From contig JAFXTN010000026.1 of NCBI GenBank assembly GCA_017535785.1, forward strand, positions 1-46,220: a DNA stretch of 46,220 nt, written 5' to 3'. The translations under genes were made by a program, and so were the position numbers. Under the pieces are notes generated by a model that worked only from the letters and a program-made list of their open reading frames with translations, did not search any database and had not been told where the DNA came from. The stretch comes from Butyrivibrio sp. (GTDB lineage Bacteria > Bacillota > Clostridia > Lachnospirales > Lachnospiraceae). Below are positions 23,737-32,525 of the stretch, in pieces. Numbering within the stretch: the stretch's first letter is position 1; every line of letters starts with the position of its first letter.

Positions 23737-23864
23737 AATCAGAATTTCTCCCTTCCTAATTGCAAGTTCTTTTTTGTTCTAAAATGATATGAATAAAAAT
23801 TGTGGTCTTAATATACAATAGATTTTTTCATGGAAAAAAAGAATTGAATATTTTGTTTCATACC

Positions 23865-23892
23865 TTGCAAAAATTGCAATCGGTGTTATTAT
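23865..23892 (+). promoter_or_regulatory. promoter of the AraC-type regulator gene, leaderless geometry
   Basis: TTGCAA (23865-23870) and TATTAT (23887-23892) are 16 bases apart. The -10 box ends six bases before the ATG at 23899, so transcription should start at or next to the start codon. No SD is present. Confidence 0.5.
23875..23888. promoter_or_regulatory. cre-like site over the AraC promoter
   Basis: TGCAATCGGTGTTA fits the catabolite-responsive element TGNAANCGNTNNCA except at position 13. It overlaps the spacer and -10 box, where CcpA binding would repress. This is plausible for a hexuronate locus but is a single degenerate match. Confidence 0.3.
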
Positions 23893-23898
23893 ACAAAT

Positions 23899-24801
23899 AT
23901 GAAAAACAAACTAAGGTCATCTTTTAACACAAGACAATATATGGTTTCGTCTGACTTTGAGGTCTATTACTACTCGGATCGTGACTTCAAGACGTTGAAG
24001 CCGCACGCACATGACTACTACGAGTGTTACCTCTTTTTGGAGGGCGACGTCACGATGGAGATTTTCAGTCCCGAGGGTAAGACCATCAGATATAAGATGT
24101 CTCCGGGAGACCTCATGCTCGTTCCGCCCGGGATCTCGCATCATGCGCTCATGAACAATCCCGAGGAGAACTACAGGCGTTTTCTTTTCTGGATCAGCAA
24201 GGATTGCTGCAATTCGCTCATGCAGGAGTCCGTGGATTACATGTATCTCATCCAGAAGGCTGAGGCGTTCCATAAGTACATCTACCACCTTGCGCCCGCG
24301 CAGTTCCACATGGTTGAGTCCAAGTTCCTGCGCCTTCTCGAGGAGATCGCAAGTGAGAGATACGGAAGCAACGCGTTCAGACATCTGTGCCTCTGCGATC
24401 TCATCCTGACCATCAACAGAGTGGTCTACGATGAAGAGAACATGAGCAGCGGAAGCGATGAGCTGACTCTTTTCCAGAACATCATAGCTTACGTTGAAAG
24501 TAATCTTGAGGATGCCCTGACACTGGATGATATCGCCGGCCAGTTTTTCATAAGTAAATATTATGTCGCGCATTTATTTAAGGATACGCTCGGTGTTTCG
24601 CTCCATCAGTACATAATAAAAAAGCGCCTCGCGGAGTGCAGAAATGCGATCACGAGCGGCGCCAGCATAACGGGAACCTATGAGAAGTTCGGTTTTAGAG
24701 ATTATTCAAGCTTTTTCAAGGCTTTCAAAAAAGAGTACGGCATGTCCCCCAAGGAATATCAGGGGCTTTACTCAAACAACGCCTTGCGTATAGATAAATA
24801 A
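23899..24801 (+). CDS. AraC-family transcriptional regulator
   Basis: A 300-residue regulator. The N-terminal half is a cupin-like sensor (HAHDYYECYLFLEGDVTMEI, MSPGDLMLVPPGISHHA). The C-terminal 100 residues hold two helix-turn-helix motifs (LDDIAGQFFISKYYVAHLFK and YEKFGFRDYSSFFKAFKKEY, ending MSPKEYQ). The ligand is probably a hexuronate or related sugar acid, because the gene diverges from uxuA-uxuB. Transcription may begin at the start codon, as described for its promoter. A hairpin follows that overlaps the end of the convergent MATE gene. Confidence 0.9.
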   Translation: MKNKLRSSFNTRQYMVSSDFEVYYYSDRDFKTLKPHAHDYYECYLFLEGDVTMEIFSPEGKTIRYKMSPGDLMLVPPGISHHALMNNPEENYRRFLFWISKDCCNSLMQESVDYMYLIQKAEAFHKYIYHLAPAQFHMVESKFLRLLEEIASERYGSNAFRHLCLCDLILTINRVVYDEENMSSGSDELTLFQNIIAYVESNLEDALTLDDIAGQFFISKYYVAHLFKDTLGVSLHQYIIKKRLAECRNAITSGASITGTYEKFGFRDYSSFFKAFKKEYGMSPKEYQGLYSNNALRIDK

Positions 24802-24815
24802 ATTTTAGAGATCAT

Positions 24816-24848
24816 TGAGGGAAGTATGTCAGACGGCATCTTCCCTCA
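24816..24848 (+). terminator. terminator hairpin between the AraC and MATE genes
   Basis: TGAGGGAAG pairs with CTTCCCTCA across a 15-base loop and is followed by TTATTATT. The right arm lies inside the 3' end of the convergent MATE gene. Confidence 0.6.
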
Positions 24849-26205
24849 TTATTATTGACCGGAAGCTCTTTGAAAAATTGCAGTACAAGATCATGCTGAC
24901 CATTCCAAAGACAAAAGAGATGGGAAAAGCCACCATTACAAACCTTCCGTCCCAGAACCTGCTTATAAGGTAAGCAGCCGGAATGCGCACAGCCCAAAGC
25001 ATCAGCAGATTTACGATTGTTGTGTACTTTACAAGTCCGATTCCGTTTAAGATATTGCACAGGCAGTTGAACACCGCAAAGCTCCACTGAGACAGCATCA
25101 GAACGACGATGAATCTCGCAGCGTACATGAGAACAACTTCATCATCAGTAAATAGGCGAAGCACCTGATATCTCAGTGTTACAAATACTAGTCCCAGCAT
25201 AAGCGTGATAAGTCCGCCAAAAGCAGGAAGTTTGCGATATCCTTCGCGGAGCCTCGAATAGTTCCTTGCGCCGTAGTTCTGACCTGCAAAGGTTGATGCG
25301 GACGCAGCCATAGACGCTATGGTGATGTTGGACAAGCCTGTTATCCTTCCGCCGACCGCAAGGCCCGCCATGAATTCCGTTCCCTGCGAGTTTACAAGCA
25401 CCTGCATCGCCATGTGTCCCAGAGAGTACAGGGAATTGTTGAGACCGATGGGAAGGCCTATCATCAGGATGTTTTTCATATCGTCTTTATTGTAGTACCG
25501 GGGGAGGAACGTGAATTCTAGCTCCGGAAATTTTACTTTTACATAGATCATGCTGACTAACCATGAGAGCAAAAGAGCTATCATCGTAGCCAGGGATGCA
25601 CCCATTACCCCAAGCTTAAAGAAAGCGACGAATACGATATCAAGGGCAATGTTCGTAACGGCGGATACAACAAGGAAGCACAGAGAAGCGATGCTGTCTC
25701 CGAGGCCGCGCAGTATGCCGGCGTTCATGTTATAGCCGATGTTTCCTATGGTTCCGAGAAGGACGATCCTTGTGTAGAGAACAGCTTCACCGCTTACATC
25801 CGCAGGAACTCTCATAAGTGAAAGTATGAAGGGTGTTGCAAACCAGCCCAGTATTGTAACGGGGATCCCGCAGAGATAAACAAATGAAGTCGCGGTCTTG
25901 CTTATAGATATGACCTTATCAAGGTCGCCGGCGCCTGAGCTCTGGGCTATCAGGATCGATACTCCCGCGCCTATCCCCAGGAAGATGCACAAAAGAACTT
26001 CCACAGGCTGAGCGCTTGTTCCTACTGCCGCAAGCGCTGTCTCCGTGCAGTTACGGCTTACGACCAGCGTATCTACGGTTGTGTAGGTCTGCTGAAGAAC
26101 GTTTCCGATTATTATCGGGATAGCAAAAAGAAGCACATTAAATAATATGCTTCCCTGTGTCATGTCAATTTTTTTGGATCTGTGATCTCTCTTAATATCA
26201 TCCAT
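24829..26205 (-). CDS. MATE family efflux transporter
   Basis: A 458-residue protein with twelve membrane spans in two homologous halves. TQGSILFNVLLFAIPIIIGN opens the first half and MKNILMIGLPIGLNNSLYSLG the second, both typical of MATE/MatE repeats; VVSRNCTETALAAVGTS also fits. It exports drugs or metabolites by cation exchange. ATG at 26205 is chosen from alignment of the family start and an AGGCGA element; the upstream frame to 26295 adds 30 unconvincing residues. A TTGTAT-17-TATCAT pair on the minus strand (26279-26251) could be its promoter. Confidence 0.88.
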   Translation of the reverse strand: MDDIKRDHRSKKIDMTQGSILFNVLLFAIPIIIGNVLQQTYTTVDTLVVSRNCTETALAAVGTSAQPVEVLLCIFLGIGAGVSILIAQSSGAGDLDKVISISKTATSFVYLCGIPVTILGWFATPFILSLMRVPADVSGEAVLYTRIVLLGTIGNIGYNMNAGILRGLGDSIASLCFLVVSAVTNIALDIVFVAFFKLGVMGASLATMIALLLSWLVSMIYVKVKFPELEFTFLPRYYNKDDMKNILMIGLPIGLNNSLYSLGHMAMQVLVNSQGTEFMAGLAVGGRITGLSNITIASMAASASTFAGQNYGARNYSRLREGYRKLPAFGGLITLMLGLVFVTLRYQVLRLFTDDEVVLMYAARFIVVLMLSQWSFAVFNCLCNILNGIGLVKYTTIVNLLMLWAVRIPAAYLISRFWDGRFVMVAFPISFVFGMVSMILYCNFSKSFRSIIMREDAV

Positions 26206-26317
26206 TTTTGTCGCCTGTTGCCAACTTATATTTTTAGTGGCATGATACAATGATACAGTATAAATATGTGCCATACAACGTTTAAAAGTACTCATTAATT
26301 ACGAAAAGGTGACTAAA

Positions 26318-27217
26318 ATGATTCAGGACATAAATCCCCACAGATTATACAATCAATACGATCCCGAAAAGAGACCTTCTGATGACAGCAGGATATTTGC
26401 TTTCAGGGATTCTTCGCAGAGCAAAAGAGATATCGAGCTCCTTGTAAAGATAAGGGATGAGGGCAAGACTCTTGATATCCCCAAAAGATCAGACTTTGCG
26501 GAAGATCTTAGCGAAGCTTCTTTTATCTACTTATTTTCTGTTGATGATGAGAGCTTCTTTTTACTTGATAAAAAAGAGAGCGCCGTAGCCGAAAAGACTG
26601 AGGAAAACGCAGACTACAGCTTTATCTCTTTTACAGAGCTTAGAAATGCCGGCCTTCAGCCCAAGGAATATGTCTACGCTGCATTCACTGCATATCAGCT
26701 TGCTGAGTGGTATTCCGTGACAAGATACTGCGGCAAATGCGGCGCCGAGAATGAGAATGACAAGAAGGAGAGAGCAAGGACCTGTCCAAAGTGCGGCAAC
26801 AAGATCTATCCAAGGATCAATCCTGCCGTCATAATAGGCATTACCGATAAAGAGACCGACAGCATAGTCCTTACCAAGTACCGTGTCGGCTATGGCCACA
26901 ACGCCCTTGTTGCGGGCTTTACCGAGATCGGTGAGACACTTGAGGAGTGCGTGGCAAGAGAAGTTATGGAAGAAGTCGGTCTTACCGTCACCAATATCCG
27001 CTACTACAAATCCCAGCCCTGGGGCATCGCCAGCGACATCCTCGTTGGCTTCTACTGCGACGTAGTAGGCGACAAAACCATCAAGATGGACAAAGGCGAA
27101 CTCAAATATGCCGAGTGGGTAAAGCGCCCCGACATAATCCTTCAACCTCTCGAATACAGCCTCACCAACGAAATGATGCAAACCTTCAAAAATAACGGTT
27201 ATTCCGGAACACTATAA
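26318..27217 (+). CDS. nudC: NADH pyrophosphatase, NudC-type Nudix hydrolase
   Basis: A 299-residue Nudix enzyme. A zinc ribbon uses Cys138, 141, 156 and 159 (YCGKCG, CPKCGNKIYPRINPAVI). The Nudix box spans residues 200-222, with GFTEIGE at its start and REVMEEVG at its end. The NADH-pyrophosphatase marker SQPW is at 232-235. It splits NADH into NMNH and AMP, and NudC enzymes can also remove NAD caps from RNA. ATG at 26318 is preferred to GTG at 26309, because AAAAGGTGA then has proper spacing. It diverges from the MATE gene and converges with purA. Confidence 0.92.
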   Translation: MIQDINPHRLYNQYDPEKRPSDDSRIFAFRDSSQSKRDIELLVKIRDEGKTLDIPKRSDFAEDLSEASFIYLFSVDDESFFLLDKKESAVAEKTEENADYSFISFTELRNAGLQPKEYVYAAFTAYQLAEWYSVTRYCGKCGAENENDKKERARTCPKCGNKIYPRINPAVIIGITDKETDSIVLTKYRVGYGHNALVAGFTEIGETLEECVAREVMEEVGLTVTNIRYYKSQPWGIASDILVGFYCDVVGDKTIKMDKGELKYAEWVKRPDIILQPLEYSLTNEMMQTFKNNGYSGTL

Positions 27218-27225
27218 CCTTTCAA

Positions 27226-27257
27226 CAAAAAAGCGGTGTAGCATTTGCTACACCGCT
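27226..27257 (-). terminator. intrinsic terminator of purA
   Basis: A perfect 11-base stem AGCGGTGTAGC/GCTACACCGCT with a four-base loop begins seven bases after the purA stop codon; on the minus strand it is followed by TTTTTTG. On the plus strand the tail is only AT-rich. Confidence 0.9.
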
Positions 27258-27263
27258 ATATTA

Positions 27264-28559
27264 TTACTCTGATAATTTACTTGTTCTGTAGATGATATCG
27301 CTTCTTGCGGGACCGTTACTTACCATGGTGATGGGATAACCGATCTGCTCTTCGATGAACTCGATATACTTTCTGCAGTTCTCAGGGAGATCTTCGTAGT
27401 TCTTGATTCCTCTGATATCGCACTTCCATCCGGGAAGAGTCTTGAATACGGGCTTAGCTTTCTCAAGAAGGTGTGTTACGGGGAACTCTGTTGTAACCTC
27501 ACCGTCGATGTCATAGCCTACACATACAGGGATCTCATCGAGATATCCGAGAACATCAAGTACTGTGAAAGCAACATCTGTTGTGCCCTGAAGTCTGCAG
27601 CCGTACTTACTTGCTACGCAGTCATACCAGCCCACACGTCTGGGTCTTCCTGTTGTTGCGCCGTACTCACCGCCGTCGCCGCCTCTGTTTCTAAGCTCAT
27701 CAGCCTCATCTCCGAAGAGCTCTGATACGAATGCTCCTGCTCCTACAGCTGATGAATAAGCCTTGGATACTGTAACGATCTGCTTGATCTCATAAGGAGG
27801 GATACCTGCTCCGATCGCACCGTAAGCTGCGAGAGGAGATGAAGATGTAACCATGGGATAGATTCCGTGGTCGGGATCCTTCATTGTTCCGAGCTGACCC
27901 TCTAAAAGAATTGTCTTGCCTTCCTTGATAGCATTGTCGAGATAGAGTGCTACGTTGCCAACATAAGGCTTAACCTGATCTCTCCATTCAACGATCTGCT
28001 TAAAGAGTACTTCCTGATCGATAGGATCTGCATGATAGAGATTAACAAGGAGCACATCCTTGATCTGCGTGATACGTGCGATCTTTTCCTTGATAACATC
28101 ATCATTCTGGAAGAACTCGTTGATCTGCCATCCGATCTTAGAGAACTTATCTGAATAAAAAGGAGCGATTCCCGACTTTGTTGAACCAAAGCTCTTTCCG
28201 GCAAGTCTTGCTTCCTCAAGTGAATCGAACTGCACATGATAAGGCATCATAACCTGAACTCTGTCTGAGATCATGATCTGAGGAGTGGGAACTCCCTTGG
28301 ATGTGATCTCGTTAAGCTCGTTCATGAACTTGGTGATGTCGAATGCCACACCGTTACCGATGATGTTCATGATGTGTGAGTGGAAAACACCTGAAGGCAT
28401 TGTGTGAAGTGCGAATTTACCGTAATCGTTAACTATTGTGTGTCCGGCGTTTGCTCCGCCCTGGAAACGGATAACGACATCGGCCTGGTCTGCGAGAGTA
28501 TCGGTGATCTTACCTTTTCCCTCGTCGCCCCAGTTGGCACCTACTACTGCTTTAACCAT
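27264..28559 (-). CDS. purA: adenylosuccinate synthetase
   Basis: A 431-residue enzyme of standard length that joins IMP and aspartate using GTP, the first committed step to AMP. WGDEGKGKITD (10-20) is the P-loop signature, GGANAGHTIV carries the catalytic His, and EGQLGTMKDPDHGIYP and GGDGGEYGATTGRPRRVGW are family segments. The SD AAGGAGG is strong. It is transcribed alone, divergent from a chemoreceptor gene across 224 AT-rich bases in which I found no purine riboswitch and no clear PurR box. Confidence 0.96.
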   Translation of the reverse strand: MVKAVVGANWGDEGKGKITDTLADQADVVIRFQGGANAGHTIVNDYGKFALHTMPSGVFHSHIMNIIGNGVAFDITKFMNELNEITSKGVPTPQIMISDRVQVMMPYHVQFDSLEEARLAGKSFGSTKSGIAPFYSDKFSKIGWQINEFFQNDDVIKEKIARITQIKDVLLVNLYHADPIDQEVLFKQIVEWRDQVKPYVGNVALYLDNAIKEGKTILLEGQLGTMKDPDHGIYPMVTSSSPLAAYGAIGAGIPPYEIKQIVTVSKAYSSAVGAGAFVSELFGDEADELRNRGGDGGEYGATTGRPRRVGWYDCVASKYGCRLQGTTDVAFTVLDVLGYLDEIPVCVGYDIDGEVTTEFPVTHLLEKAKPVFKTLPGWKCDIRGIKNYEDLPENCRKYIEFIEEQIGYPITMVSNGPARSDIIYRTSKLSE

Positions 28560-28783
28560 TTTAAAAAATCCTCCTTCAAAAATAACTCTTTTAAGCTACA
28601 TGAGATATGATATACGAAAAAAGAATATAAGTAAAATCAATCTTTTTTATATTTGCCATAAGTTTTGCTTATTTCTCGAAATTTTATATAAATTTATACA
28701 ATTTTTTGACATACAAACAAGTAAAAAGCTTAAAATAATAGTACATATAATCGTTTATGATTCGCATAATATAGGAGGTTAGC

Positions 28784-30505
28784 ATGGGCAGAGCAGCCGT
28801 AATAGGAAATGAATTTTCACAAGATTCATTCAAAAAACTTTCTGTATCCGATAAGTTTAAAAAAGTCTTCAACAGACTTAGACTTAATCTGGTTGTCATT
28901 TTTGTCGTCATCATCATAATTGATGCTTTCTCTGTTTTTAATCTGAATATGATCTACAACAGATTTTATGAGCAGAATACCCAGCAGGGTGAGATACGTA
29001 TCACCATCCAGGCCCTTGCCAAGTACTACCTCTGGGCACTGAATGCATATGACGAGGCTGACAGAGCCGAGCAGATGCAGGGGGCAAAAGAAAAGATCCA
29101 AGAGCTTAACGATGGTCTTGATTCACTCGGAAAGGTATATAAAGACGACCTAACCGAAGTATATAAGCACATCGCGGATATAGACAATTCCGCGGCTACC
29201 TTGGATGCAATGTTTGCTGCGGGTAATTCTCACGAAGAACTATATAATTACTACGTTGCCAACGTCAACGAGGCTATAAAAGTAGTCGTTAAAGATTTCA
29301 AGGAAATAGGTATATCAGCCAAAGAGCAGGCACATAAAGCATTTAATGCCGCTCTTACAAGCGTGTTTATTTTGACTGTGCTCTCACTGGCCATAGTTGC
29401 CTACGCGATCCTTTATTCAAACAAGTCAAGACGTGCTCTTACCGGAAGCGTACTCGGACCTATAGAATCCATTTCCAAGGCTGCCGATGACATGGCTAAC
29501 GGTAAGATCGAGATCAAGATCCCGAGCGAATCGGACGACGAGCTTGGAAAGCTTGCCAATGATATCACATATTCGACCGATGTTATCGAAGAGATTGTAA
29601 AAGATATTACGGAGACCCTGGGACGTATGTCGACGGGAGATTTCTCCTGCGGTTCAAAGAATGAAAAACTGTATATAGGTGATTATGCTGCCATTAAAAA
29701 GGCTCTCGGAAATATTGCTGAGACGCTTAGCAGCACACTTCAAGAAGTTAAGAATTCTTCTTCGCAGGTTTCTCAAGGTGCCATCAACATGTCACAGGGA
29801 GCCAACGATCTTGCGGAAGGCTCTACAGATCAGGCTGCAGCTGTTGAAGAGCTTACCGCTTCCGTTAACTCCGTGACAGAACAGACCAAACAGCTTGCGA
29901 CAGTTGCGGAAAAGAGCAAGAGAATGGCGACTGAAGTAAGAGATAATGCCGAGACATCAGCTGCCAAGATGCATCTTGTGACAGATGCCATGACCAGGAT
30001 CACTGAGGCGTCCGCTGAGATTGAACAGGTAACGAATTCAATTGAGGCTATTGCCAGTCAGACATCACTCCTTGCACTCAATGCTTCAATCGAGGCTGCA
30101 AGAGCAGGAGAAACAGGAAAAGGATTTGCGGTTGTTGCAGATCAGATCGGACAGCTTGCCGATCAGTCAAGTGAAGCCGCCAAGAATACACATCAGCTCA
30201 TCGCAGATACCATGGATGAGATCAGTAACGGTAATGCTGTTGTGGCTGAGACCACAGAGGCATTGGATGCCATGCAGCACAGCGTAGAAGAGATCACAGA
30301 GATGATCATCCAGACAGGAGACCTCGCAGAACAGCAGGCTCAGAGCATGGATGAGATCGATAAGGGTATCGAGATGATCTCCAATGTTGTTCAGAACAAT
30401 TCCGCTACAGCTCAGGAATCAAGCGCTGTATCGCAGGAACTTTCACAGCAGTCCGAGAGCCTCAACAGACTCATAGATCAGTTTACGATCGGCGAAGGAT
30501 GCTGA
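28784..30505 (+). CDS. methyl-accepting chemotaxis protein
   Basis: A 573-residue receptor. One membrane span lies at about 35-54 and a second at 192-211, enclosing a helical extracytoplasmic sensor of about 135 residues (four-helix-bundle type). A HAMP domain follows at about 212-265, then a long signalling coiled coil. The conserved hairpin tip for CheA/CheW contact is ASIEAARAGETGKGFAVVA. The ligand is unknown. The SD is AGGAGG. A TTGACA at 28706-28711 with TAAAAT 19 bases on may be its promoter. No che or flagellar genes are adjacent. A strong terminator follows. Confidence 0.93.
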   Translation: MGRAAVIGNEFSQDSFKKLSVSDKFKKVFNRLRLNLVVIFVVIIIIDAFSVFNLNMIYNRFYEQNTQQGEIRITIQALAKYYLWALNAYDEADRAEQMQGAKEKIQELNDGLDSLGKVYKDDLTEVYKHIADIDNSAATLDAMFAAGNSHEELYNYYVANVNEAIKVVVKDFKEIGISAKEQAHKAFNAALTSVFILTVLSLAIVAYAILYSNKSRRALTGSVLGPIESISKAADDMANGKIEIKIPSESDDELGKLANDITYSTDVIEEIVKDITETLGRMSTGDFSCGSKNEKLYIGDYAAIKKALGNIAETLSSTLQEVKNSSSQVSQGAINMSQGANDLAEGSTDQAAAVEELTASVNSVTEQTKQLATVAEKSKRMATEVRDNAETSAAKMHLVTDAMTRITEASAEIEQVTNSIEAIASQTSLLALNASIEAARAGETGKGFAVVADQIGQLADQSSEAAKNTHQLIADTMDEISNGNAVVAETTEALDAMQHSVEEITEMIIQTGDLAEQQAQSMDEIDKGIEMISNVVQNNSATAQESSAVSQELSQQSESLNRLIDQFTIGEGC

Positions 30506-30549
30506 GTTATAATTGTTCCGTTGCTTTTAAAATTTGCCTACATTATAAT

Positions 30550-30588
30550 GATGTAGATACCGATGTTTTCGGTATCTACATCTTTTTT
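30550..30588 (+). terminator. intrinsic terminator after the chemoreceptor gene
   Basis: A perfect 14-base stem (GATGTAGATACCGA and its complement) with a five-base loop, followed by six T. Confidence 0.92.
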
Positions 30589-30647
30589 ATTATTGGTCCA
30601 AAAAGCATTGTGGGGATGCGCATCGACATGAAAGAAAGGGTTGGGGT

Positions 30648-31565
30648 ATGATACACATTAAAGCATTGGAAGATGGGCTTGAACTGTTTAAGACATTGGG
30701 GTCTGATATCAGAGTTGAGATCATAAAAACTCTCCTTAGCAAGGGAAGTCTTAACATGAACGAACTTGCGGGACATCTTAATATTACTAACGGCGCGCTC
30801 ACAAGCCATATAAAGAAGCTTGAAGAGTGCGGCCTTGTCAGCGTTTCTTCGGAGGCTCTCGGGCACGGTAATCAGAAGATCTGCTCGGCAACGCTTGAGA
30901 GAATACTGATAGATGTCGTTCCGGAAAAGAAGGACGAAGATATATACATGACGGATATCAAAGTTGGTCATTATCTTGACTGCCTTGTTTATCCCACATG
31001 CGGAATCTGTTCGGCTGAGAAAGCTATCGGAGAAGTTGACGATCCCAGATACTTTACCCATCCTGAGAGATTTGATGCGGATGTTCTTTGGTTTACCAAA
31101 GGCTTTGTTGAGTACCAGATCCCCAATTTTATCCCGGGCAATCAGAAGATAGACGAGATCTGCATTACGGCAGAGTTAAGCTCAGAGGCGCCCGGCTTTA
31201 ATAACGTTTGGCCATCGGATATTTATTTTTACATAAACAATGTTCTTATCGGAACATGGACATCGCCCGGAGATTTCGGTGACGTAAAGGGAGTCCTTAC
31301 ACCCGACTGGTGGTTCCCTATGTGGAATCAGTACGGCCTTCTTAAGATGATCGTCGTTAATCACGAAGGAACCTTTATCGACGGCCTTAAGATCTCGGAT
31401 GTCACAACTGATCAGCTCGGACTTACATCCAAGAGCAATATCAAATTAAAACTCGAGGTTCCCGACACTGCAGAGCATGTCGGCGGACTTACGATATTTG
31501 GCAAAGGGTTCGGTAATTACAACCAGGACATCAATGTCAAAATGAAATACAGCGGAATTGATTAA
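30648..31565 (+). CDS. ArsR-type winged-helix regulator with long unknown C-terminal domain
   Basis: A 305-residue protein. Residues about 5-90 are an ArsR/SmtB-like winged helix (LFKTLGSDIRVEIIKTLL, LNMNELAGHLNITNGALTSH, IKKLEECGLV). The remaining 200 residues are beta-rich and unlike classic metal-sensing ArsR proteins. They include a Cys cluster (C112, C118, C121 in CLVYPTCGIC) and an aromatic stretch (TPDWWFPMWNQYG) that could bind a carbohydrate or other ligand in a jelly-roll fold, which is inference only. It is followed 12 bases later by the HAD gene, so the two are probably co-transcribed. Confidence 0.75.
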   Translation: MIHIKALEDGLELFKTLGSDIRVEIIKTLLSKGSLNMNELAGHLNITNGALTSHIKKLEECGLVSVSSEALGHGNQKICSATLERILIDVVPEKKDEDIYMTDIKVGHYLDCLVYPTCGICSAEKAIGEVDDPRYFTHPERFDADVLWFTKGFVEYQIPNFIPGNQKIDEICITAELSSEAPGFNNVWPSDIYFYINNVLIGTWTSPGDFGDVKGVLTPDWWFPMWNQYGLLKMIVVNHEGTFIDGLKISDVTTDQLGLTSKSNIKLKLEVPDTAEHVGGLTIFGKGFGNYNQDINVKMKYSGID

Positions 31566-31577
31566 GGAGACAACTAA

Positions 31578-32471
31578 GTGGAACAGAACAGCAAAACCCC
31601 CATGTACAAGCGAGTGCTGGCGATCATCGGCATCTTGATACTTCTTGCTATGTACATAAATCTTTTTGTTCAGGCAATAACAGGTTCGCCTGAAACCTTT
31701 AATTCTTTTATCTACTGCGCGGCAGCAACAGTAGGGATCCCGATCTTTATATGGGTATTCATGTGGGCAGCAGGTGCGATCTTGGGAAGACATACGATCG
31801 CTTCACTGGATCTTTTTTCTTCTAATAAAAGACATGACAAATTCGGAAATGTTATTCCGGATAGCGAGATAGACACAGTTGTATTTGATATAGGAAACGT
31901 GCTCGTCGATTTTGCCTGGGAGAAGTTTATTGAGGACAAGGGCTTTACGGGAGAGATCGCGGAGCGCATCGGAAAGGCTTCGGTTCTAAGCGATGACTGG
32001 AAAGAGATCGACCGCGGAGTGCTTTCTCTGGAAGAGATAATCGCAAGCTTCGTTGAGAACGATCCTGAGATAAAAGAACAGATCGAAAAGACTTTTTCGG
32101 ATTTCAACAACATCTGCATCAAAAGAGATGCGACTATCCCTTGGATAACTGCTCTCAAGGCAGCAGGCTACAAGGTTCTTTATCTTTCAAATTATTCGGG
32201 ACATGTTCTTGAGGGAACAAAAGAAGCTTTGGCATTTAGAGATATCACCGACGGCGGTATCCTCAGCTACACCGAGCATGTGATCAAGCCGGGCCGCGAG
32301 ATCTATGACCTTCTTGTTGAGCGCTACAACCTCACGCCTTCAAAGACCGTATTCATCGATGACACGCCTGTCAACGTAGAAGCAGCCAAGAACTACGGTT
32401 GGAACGGCATTGTCTTTAAGGACTACAAGCAGGTAAAAGAGGATCTGGAAAAGCTTGGAGTGAAGTACTGA
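31578..32471 (+). CDS. membrane-anchored HAD-family phosphatase (YihX-like)
   Basis: A 297-residue protein starting at GTG with an AAGGAG SD. Two membrane spans (about 11-33 and 43-68) precede a cytoplasmic HAD domain (about 98-297). Motif I is VVFDIGNVLVDF (nucleophile Asp104), motif II LYLSNYSG, motif III Lys237 in IKPGRE, and motif IV VFIDDTPVN (Asp261-262). The FDIGNV form matches the YihX branch, which includes sugar-phosphate phosphatases. The N-terminal membrane hairpin is not typical of that branch. Its substrate is unknown. A terminator follows. Confidence 0.82.
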   Translation: MEQNSKTPMYKRVLAIIGILILLAMYINLFVQAITGSPETFNSFIYCAAATVGIPIFIWVFMWAAGAILGRHTIASLDLFSSNKRHDKFGNVIPDSEIDTVVFDIGNVLVDFAWEKFIEDKGFTGEIAERIGKASVLSDDWKEIDRGVLSLEEIIASFVENDPEIKEQIEKTFSDFNNICIKRDATIPWITALKAAGYKVLYLSNYSGHVLEGTKEALAFRDITDGGILSYTEHVIKPGREIYDLLVERYNLTPSKTVFIDDTPVNVEAAKNYGWNGIVFKDYKQVKEDLEKLGVKY

Positions 32472-32489
32472 TCAATAAATAATAGACAG

Positions 32490-32517
32490 GCCATCGCATT
32501 ATGTGCGATGGCTTTTT
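32490..32517 (+). terminator. intrinsic terminator after the HAD gene
   Basis: GCCATCGCA pairs with TGCGATGGC around TTATG and is followed by five T. The word AGGCCATCGCA is shared with the hairpin after the alcohol dehydrogenase gene. Confidence 0.88.
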
Positions 32518-32525
32518 GGTTTCTA

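Noticed and set aside
26242-26257. Tandem ATGATACA repeat between the MATE and nudC genes
   Set aside because: Only two copies of an 8-bp word; probably replication slippage, with no supporting symmetry.
26206-26295. N-terminal extension of the MATE transporter
   Set aside because: The extra 30 residues do not resemble the family and would cover the divergent promoter region.
28560-28783. Purine riboswitch or PurR box before purA
   Set aside because: The region is AT-rich but I could not find the paired helices with conserved loops of a purine aptamer or a PurR-type repeat.
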